This document shows positions 62,649 to 64,000 of a stretch of DNA of 64,000 nt, piece by piece. The stretch lies in contig OZ255706.1 of the NCBI GenBank assembly GCA_965277025.1, positions 1,550,001 to 1,614,000 of the forward strand, in the 5' to 3' direction. The notes beneath the pieces were generated by a model. It did no database searches. It was not told where the DNA came from and saw nothing but the letters and a program-made list of their open reading frames with translations. A program made the translations under genes and the position numbers. The stretch comes from Methylomarinum sp965277025 (GTDB taxonomy: Bacteria; Pseudomonadota; Gammaproteobacteria; Methylococcales; Methylomonadaceae). Position 1 is the stretch's first letter. Each line of letters opens with the position of its first letter.

Positions 62649-63156
62649 CCGGTGGGGTTGCAGGTCCGCTTCTTTTTAAAAAGCGCCCAACAGAGCGCTG
62701 TGAAATATAATCAACAATGCCCCGTTTTATCGCTTCATCGGCTATTTCTTGTTGCGTCCAATGAGTGATCGGGCGTTGACTATCCTCTGGGCGTTCGCAG
62801 GCTATCGCGATAATGCTGCAAATTTGCTCCGCCGTATAGATAGCAGGCGCACCGCTTCGCGGTGCACCTTGAAGCCGGGCTAAAGGATTTTCTTGTTCAC
62901 TGTTCTGTAACCAGCGTTTTCGCCAATTTTGAACAGTTGTCCGTCCAGTTTTTAACTGGCGCATGGTTTCATGTACACTAATGCCTTCATCTGCCAACAA
63001 TATAATACGGCAACGTATCACCAAATTCTGGGGACTTGTATGTTTACGCACTGTGCCTTGCAATAACGTGCGTTGTTCTTCTGTTAAACTGATTGGGGCT
63101 GCTGTTAGACGTGGCATGATATCACCTGCTGAATTTAATATAGTATTATTCAGCAT
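62617..63156 (-). CDS. IS630 transposase, N-terminal frame (copy 2)
   Basis: A 179-residue DNA-binding part with helix-turn-helix segments (HETMRQLKTGRTTVQNW) ending VDGKKR after the seven-A run. It differs from copy 1 by three or four residues (LVIRCR, RLQGAPR, VGRFLK). Confidence 0.9.
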   Translation of the reverse strand: MLNNTILNSAGDIMPRLTAAPISLTEEQRTLLQGTVRKHTSPQNLVIRCRIILLADEGISVHETMRQLKTGRTTVQNWRKRWLQNSEQENPLARLQGAPRSGAPAIYTAEQICSIIAIACERPEDSQRPITHWTQQEIADEAIKRGIVDYISQRSVGRFLKRSGPATPPDERLVDGKKR

Positions 63157-64000
63157 ATTACAATATATTCCTCATAAATAGCATTGGTGTTTTCGCTTAT
63201 GTGCACTAGCTTGTTTCGGCTCACTTAATAAAAAACCAATATACATGGGTAATGTACAGCAGGCTGTTGAGGGGCGTGTTATTTCTCTTATCAAGGTTTG
63301 CCTTGCATTGACTTTGGGATTTTTTAAACCCATAGTTTAACATTGCCTGTCAATGCGTAACTTCTATGATGATATTACCATCAGGAAAATCTGCTTCGGA
63401 GAAAAGTTGTTCAATAAATTGAATGTTTTCCCCTTCATTCAAATCAATGGTTATCTCTGGTGTGTTGACGCTATCAGGAAAATCGGCAAAAACCTCTTGG
63501 CTGGAGCGTGTGTCGGTAGAAAGCAGTTCAATCATGCGGGCTGCAGAATACAAACCATCATCGAAGCCGAACCAGCGGTCATTGAAAAACAGATGACCGC
63601 TCATTTCTCCAGCTAATGCGGCGCTTGTTTCTTTTAGTTTGGCTTTTAATAAAGCGTGCCCGGTTTTCCACATATGCGGCCGGCCGCCAAATTTGCTGAT
63701 GACATCACCTAGATGTCGACTGCATTTTACATCGAAAATAATTTCGGCTCCTGGTTTGTTGCTCAAAATATCTTTAGCGAACAACATCATTTGTCGGTCC
63801 GGCCAGATGATTTTTCCTGCCGAGTCAACAATACCCAATCGATCACCGTCACCATCCAGTGCGATACCGACGTCGGCTTCATGATGCTTTACCATGGCGA
63901 TGAGATCTTGCATGTTCTCTGGCTTGCTGGGGTCTGGATGGTGATTGGGGAAAGAGCCATCCACTTCACAATATAGTTCAATCACATCACAGCCAATCGT

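Larger units (their letters stand above)
61895..63206 (-). mobile_element. IS630-family element, copy 2 (1312 bp), complete
   Basis: Ends GTGCAAACAAGCGCAAG and CTTATGTGCAC, with TA on each side (61893-61894 and 63207-63208). Both overlapping transposase frames are intact. It is inserted into IS701-like copy E at CAACTAG. Confidence 0.93.
60934..63335 (-). pseudogene. IS701-like transposase, split by IS630 (copy E)
   Basis: The 5' codons (MGLKNPKVNARQ up to LLSEPKQ) lie at 63335-63207. The remainder starts again inside the gene; an internal ATG at 61869 leaves 311 residues with all three catalytic positions. The IS630 removed the natural start, so expression is doubtful. Confidence 0.88.
60928..63366 (-). 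mobile_element. IS701-like element, copy E, interrupted by IS630 copy 2
   Basis: Ends TAGAAGTTACGC (60928) and GCGTAACTTCTA (63366), duplication TGATG (60923-60927 and 63367-63371) in algC. It is split at 61893-63208 by an IS630. Its own length is about 1125 bp. Confidence 0.94.
60744..64000 (-). pseudogene. algC: Phosphomannomutase/phosphoglucomutase (AlgC type), split by an IS701-like element; 5' end outside the window
   Basis: The upstream part (64000 down to 63367) has the metal loop GIALDGDGDRLGIVD and the substrate loop AGEMSGHLFF. The downstream part (60922-60744) has the C-terminal phosphate-binding loop VRASNTTPSLVLRFEA. Joining across one TGATG copy restores FPDGNIISIDGLRVDFD. The two parts together match the C-terminal half of the enzyme that interconverts mannose- or glucose-6-phosphate and the 1-phosphate. 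The C-terminal domain is lost from the main product, so activity is unlikely. The order algC-argB is conserved in pseudomonads. Confidence 0.9.

Overview
The window reads as a chromosome segment of a gammaproteobacterium, most likely a methanotroph of the order Methylococcales. Evidence is the PQQ biosynthesis operon (the cofactor of methanol dehydrogenase), a PEP synthase, and gammaproteobacterial gene orders: bamD divergent from rluD-pgeF, ispB divergent from rplU-rpmA-obgE, a DUF2066 gene divergent from purM, and proC-yggT. The genus cannot be fixed from this sequence. The housekeeping backbone is ordinary, but the region is heavily damaged by insertion sequences (IS).

Layout. 1-2794: pqqB (partial), pqqC, pqqD, pqqE. 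2972-4512 (minus): ubiX and a proline iminopeptidase. 4752-9983: a dynamin-like gene broken by three unrelated IS (IS701-like, IS5, ISL3), followed by a small membrane protein gene. 10586-12939 (minus): a DUF2066 gene split by an IS110 element. 13210-14969: purM and fetB. 15194-16902: an IS66 element that truncates a pyruvate/acetoin dehydrogenase E1-alpha gene, next to ppsA. 20310: gmk. 21116-23800 (minus): a cobalamin riboswitch followed by an outer-membrane porin, cbtA and cbtB, a likely B12-controlled cobalt uptake operon. 23924-27211: a SWIM/SNF2 helicase. 27324-30493: a promoter, a hairpin RNA/terminator, an IS4 element that itself carries an IS701-like copy, and a NYN-domain gene. 30522-35656: a HExxH metallopeptidase, bamD, rluD, pgeF and a ZIP transporter. 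36302-39298: a decayed putative molybdenum-carrier gene, recD and ispB. An IS1380 element then separates ispB from rplU-rpmA-obgE-proB (41230-44275). 44578-49618: a PAS-GGDEF-EAL gene split by an IS5 that carries an IS701-like copy. 49807-53397: rpsT, murJ, proC, yggT. 53430-58334: a tower of nested IS66, IS701-like and IS630 elements. 58446-60331: a DUF4124 protein, a hypothetical protein and argB. 60744-64000: an algC-type phosphomannomutase gene split by an IS701-like copy that contains an IS630.

Repeats. Besides five copies of one IS701-like element (most with a clear 5-bp target duplication), at least twelve copies of a roughly 150-bp intergenic repeat occur across the window. The repeat is a row of short hairpins with terminal inverted repeats close to TTAAGGAAGCGCTGA, and it often abuts or supplies the stop codon of the neighbouring gene. 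Two copies of a separate 98-99-bp MITE-like element are also present, one of them inserted inside a copy of the first repeat.

No CRISPR array, rRNA or tRNA was recognised. No multi-gene defence system was recognised. The most distinctive items are the hairpin-row repeat family, the riboswitch-porin-CbtAB operon, the hairpin RNA ahead of the NYN gene, and a candidate bridge-RNA region in the IS110 element.
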